A stretch of DNA of 64,000 nucleotides from G965220305 sp965220305. Its GTDB lineage: Bacteria > Chloroflexota > Dehalococcoidia > Lucifugimonadales > UBA3495. Below, one piece after another: positions 62,354 through 64,000 of the stretch; position 1 is the stretch's first letter, and the number at the start of each line of letters is the position of its first letter. The DNA is taken from NCBI GenBank assembly GCA_965220305.1, contig OZ244817.1:4278001-4342000 (forward strand). Direction: 5' to 3'. Under the pieces are notes generated by a model. That model was not told where the DNA came from. It worked only from the letters and a program-made list of their open reading frames with translations, and made no database searches. The position numbers and the translations under genes were made by a program.

Positions 62354-63256
62354 TTAAGAGTTTTCCCCCGGGTTGGAGCGTTGTTCCGATCTCAGGAATC
62401 TTTCCAAGTCCTGTACCACGTCGGCGGGGTCGGGCATTTCGCTGGCGGCCACCGTTTCGTCGTAGCGGTCTTCCAGCTTCTTCACATACTTTTGCAGTTG
62501 GTCGTCCTTGGCGATGGCTTCCTCGACTTCAGCGTCGAAGGTGGAAGCGGCGGTGGCCAACTCGTCGAGGTCCAGGGGCAAGTCCAGCAATGTTGTCAAG
62601 GCCTGGGCCAGAGTGTGGCTTACTCGATAGTTGGGGGCCGCCTGCAGGTAGTGGGACGTGTGGCCCCAGAGGGAGGTGTACTCCATTCCCTGATTGGTGC
62701 AGACTTCCGATATGGCCGAAGTGATGCCCGTGGGACCCCGGTAACGAGACGTGGACGACCGGCTGGTGTCCAGAATCCCTTGCAGGTCTATTCCCGTGGA
62801 TGACCCGGTCAGACGCACCTCCCGAGAATGGGGGACCGCGTCCAACAACGCCCCGATGTGGACCACCGACACCACGCCCCGTTCCAGGGCCAGGTCGGAA
62901 ACGATGCGGGAAAAAGTGCGCCACTTCAGGTTGGGTTCCAGGCCCAAAAAGAACAGAACACCTGTATCCGCCGCCGGGTCTTCCCCAGGCCAGTAGTGAA
63001 ACTCGTTGGCCGGCCAATGCACGCGACGCCGACCATCCCGGGTACGGCTGGAGCGGGGACGCTCCTGGGTGAAAACGTAGAACTCCTCCGGGTCTATTTC
63101 CGCGAATTTCTTGGCCTTCAGCTTTCGGAGCATGTACTTGATAGCGGTGGTCGCGCCTTCAGCAGCGTCGGGCCAGCCGCCGATTGACATAATCAGGTGC
63201 TCATATTCGCCCGGCGGCTCTTGGAGGATGGTCAGGAATTCTGAAATAGGCGGCAA
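62354..63256 (-). CDS. PAC2 family protein
   Basis: 300 residues beginning at TTG 63256. Matches the PAC2 (PF09754) layout: N-terminal LIMSIGGWPDAAEGATTAIKY, VLFFLGLEPNLKWRTFSRIV, VVHIGALLDAVPHSREVRLTG-type central part and GITSAISEVCTNQGMEYTSLW, ending in an acidic helical tail (VEEAIAKDDQLQKYVKKLED). Archaeal and eukaryotic relatives assist proteasome assembly; bacterial ones are of unknown role. It lies upstream of nth on the same strand. Confidence 0.87.
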   Translation of the reverse strand: MPPISEFLTILQEPPGEYEHLIMSIGGWPDAAEGATTAIKYMLRKLKAKKFAEIDPEEFYVFTQERPRSSRTRDGRRRVHWPANEFHYWPGEDPAADTGVLFFLGLEPNLKWRTFSRIVSDLALERGVVSVVHIGALLDAVPHSREVRLTGSSTGIDLQGILDTSRSSTSRYRGPTGITSAISEVCTNQGMEYTSLWGHTSHYLQAAPNYRVSHTLAQALTTLLDLPLDLDELATAASTFDAEVEEAIAKDDQLQKYVKKLEDRYDETVAASEMPDPADVVQDLERFLRSEQRSNPGENS

Positions 63257-63422
63257 TTTAGTTCCCTCGCGGGGTGCGGGATTGTAAGTTAGCCGGTACG
63301 CGCCGGCCCCAGTGTAACACCGGCGCTATCCGGTCACAAGACATGGGCTGCCCACAGCAGGGCCCTTCGATTATCCCGAGAGACTCTTTGTTTCACCCGT
63401 CATTCTCCGCCCTTCCCTCGTA

Positions 63423-63442
63423 ATTCCCGCTTTCGCGGGAAT
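63423..63442. repeat. Dispersed hairpin repeat, copy 4
   Basis: ATTCCCGC, loop TTTC, GCGGGAAT: a perfect 8-bp stem of the ATTCC...GGAAT family. Confidence 0.55.
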
Positions 63443-63507
63443 CCAAGGGCTGGGGTGGCGGATAGCCCCCCTTTTGCGAAAGGGGGAGGCAACAGGGGTA
63501 GCCCAAT

Positions 63508-63547
63508 AATCGAACGTCCCTGTGCCCACGGTCAGGGACGTTCGATT
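63508..63547. repeat. 15-bp perfect inverted repeat
   Basis: AATCGAACGTCCCTG (63508-63522) and CAGGGACGTTCGATT (63533-63547) with a 10-base spacer. It could be a transcription terminator for crcB without a T-run, an operator, or the end of a small element. Confidence 0.5.
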
Positions 63548-63791
63548 GCCTTTGGGGACGCCACTGACCCTCGGTTATCCCGGTGATGGCTGGAATCCCG
63601 GGAAGTGGCGGAGGGGCTAGGGGACGGTTTCTCCACTATTAGTAAAAGGAGCTGGTCGAGCTAAAAGAGTTCAGCAACCAGACTGGGAGCATTCTAACAG
63701 GGCCTTGGGGGGCCGCCTTTCGCGGATTACCGCCTGCTTCGGGATGATGCTCAGAGCGGGGGTTCCCCTGGGGAACCTAAGAGTCCTCCAG

Positions 63792-64000
63792 TTACAAGGT
63801 CCTTCCCAACTGCAAGCCCAAATAGGCGGCGGCCAGGCCCAGCGCCAAGTTGCCCAGCAGGCTGGCGGCAGCCCGGAGCAGTTGGCCGCTCTCCAGCAAT
63901 TGGACCGACTCCAGGCTGAAGGTGGAGAAGGTGGTGTAACCCCCAAGCAGGCCCACGGCAATCAGCGCCCGCAACTGCACCGGAATGGCGAACCTTTCCA
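63792..64000 (-). CDS. crcB: Fluoride channel CrcB/Fluc, C-terminal part
   Basis: The frame is open to the window edge. It encodes LRALIAVGLLGGYTTFSTFSLE, containing the CrcB GGYTTFSTF motif (pore Thr/Ser/Phe residues), then SLLGNLALGLAAAYLGLQLG, the last membrane helix. CrcB forms dimeric fluoride-export channels in the membrane. Only about the last 69 residues of a protein of roughly 120 are in the window. Confidence 0.92.
   Translation of the reverse strand, partial: ERFAIPVQLRALIAVGLLGGYTTFSTFSLESVQLLESGQLLRAAASLLGNLALGLAAAYLGLQLGRTL

Larger units (their letters stand above)
63257..63791. other. Intergenic region with two hairpin repeats
   Basis: 535 bp between the PAC2 and crcB genes, both on the minus strand. 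Contains the dispersed hairpin at 63423-63442 and a 15-bp perfect inverted repeat at 63508-63547. No gene is supported; the minus frame 63671-63961 is the antisense-phase shadow of crcB. Confidence 0.45.

Noticed and set aside
1..64000. CRISPR arrays and cas genes.
   Set aside because: No regularly spaced direct repeats of 25-40 bp and no cas-like product in any frame.

Overview
The window reads as a high-GC chromosome segment from an uncultured bacterium, most likely a Chloroflexota member of the SAR202 / Dehalococcoidia type. This is inferred from gene content, not from a marker phylogeny: a DUF3090 gene followed by a PI3K-fold SCO1664-type gene, three GMC flavoprotein oxidoreductases, a DUF1501/DUF1800 pair, split hydantoinase subunits, a PAC2 protein, a CSLREA/beta-helix surface protein and abundant small dispersed hairpin repeats. 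It mixes housekeeping genes (dnaN, argC, nth, modABC, tRNA-Glu) with catabolic and transport genes and with mobile DNA.

Layout. 1-8.8 kb: DUF3090/SCO1664 pair, HAD phosphatase, cupin, F420/FMN split-barrel protein, amidohydrolase, the molybdate importer modABC, a 2TM protein with a probably frameshifted proline-rich tail, a Lin0512 protein and a DUF1059-like protein. 9-16 kb: hydantoinase/oxoprolinase B and A subunits separated by a PIG-L deacetylase and a BrnT/BrnA toxin-antitoxin pair, then a macrodomain protein and an AlaX-type editing protein. 16.4-17.6 kb: dnaN. 17.7-19.3 kb: a 79-bp MITE with an IS701-type element inserted at its end. 19.3-23.7 kb: a minus-strand cluster with a very divergent FtsZ/tubulin-like protein, two membrane proteins and a zinc-ribbon protein; this is the best candidate for an undescribed system. 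23.8-29.1 kb: a GMC / DUF1800 / NHL / DUF1501 operon. 29.3-33 kb: SGNH hydrolase, epoxide hydrolase and MFS transporter. 33.1-41.5 kb: two tandem paralogous peptide-type ABC operons (binding protein, two permeases, no ATPase) with matching promoters, intercistronic hairpins and terminators.

42-48.5 kb: a 4TM protein, a Gfo/Idh/MocA oxidoreductase, a membrane-anchored PQQ-type beta-propeller, an intact IS66-type element with an 8-bp target duplication, and a second MITE+IS701 pair identical to the first. 48.5-55.8 kb: a 164-bp MITE with a 10-bp duplication, two more GMC oxidoreductases, an LLM flavin oxidoreductase, a degenerate tRNA-Val, a haloacid dehalogenase-like protein and an unknown protein. 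56.2-59.8 kb: a large surface protein broken by one frameshift and three in-frame stops. 59.8-64 kb: a second copy of an unknown decaying repeat, tRNA-Glu, argC, nth, a PAC2 protein and the end of crcB.

How it fits together. The GMC enzymes, LLM oxidoreductase, dehalogenase, epoxide hydrolase, hydantoinase and peptide-type importers suggest a heterotroph that takes up and oxidises varied, partly recalcitrant organic compounds. The mobile elements can be ordered: the repeat copy at 59.8 kb preserves the empty target site of the MITE and IS701 element at 46.9 kb.
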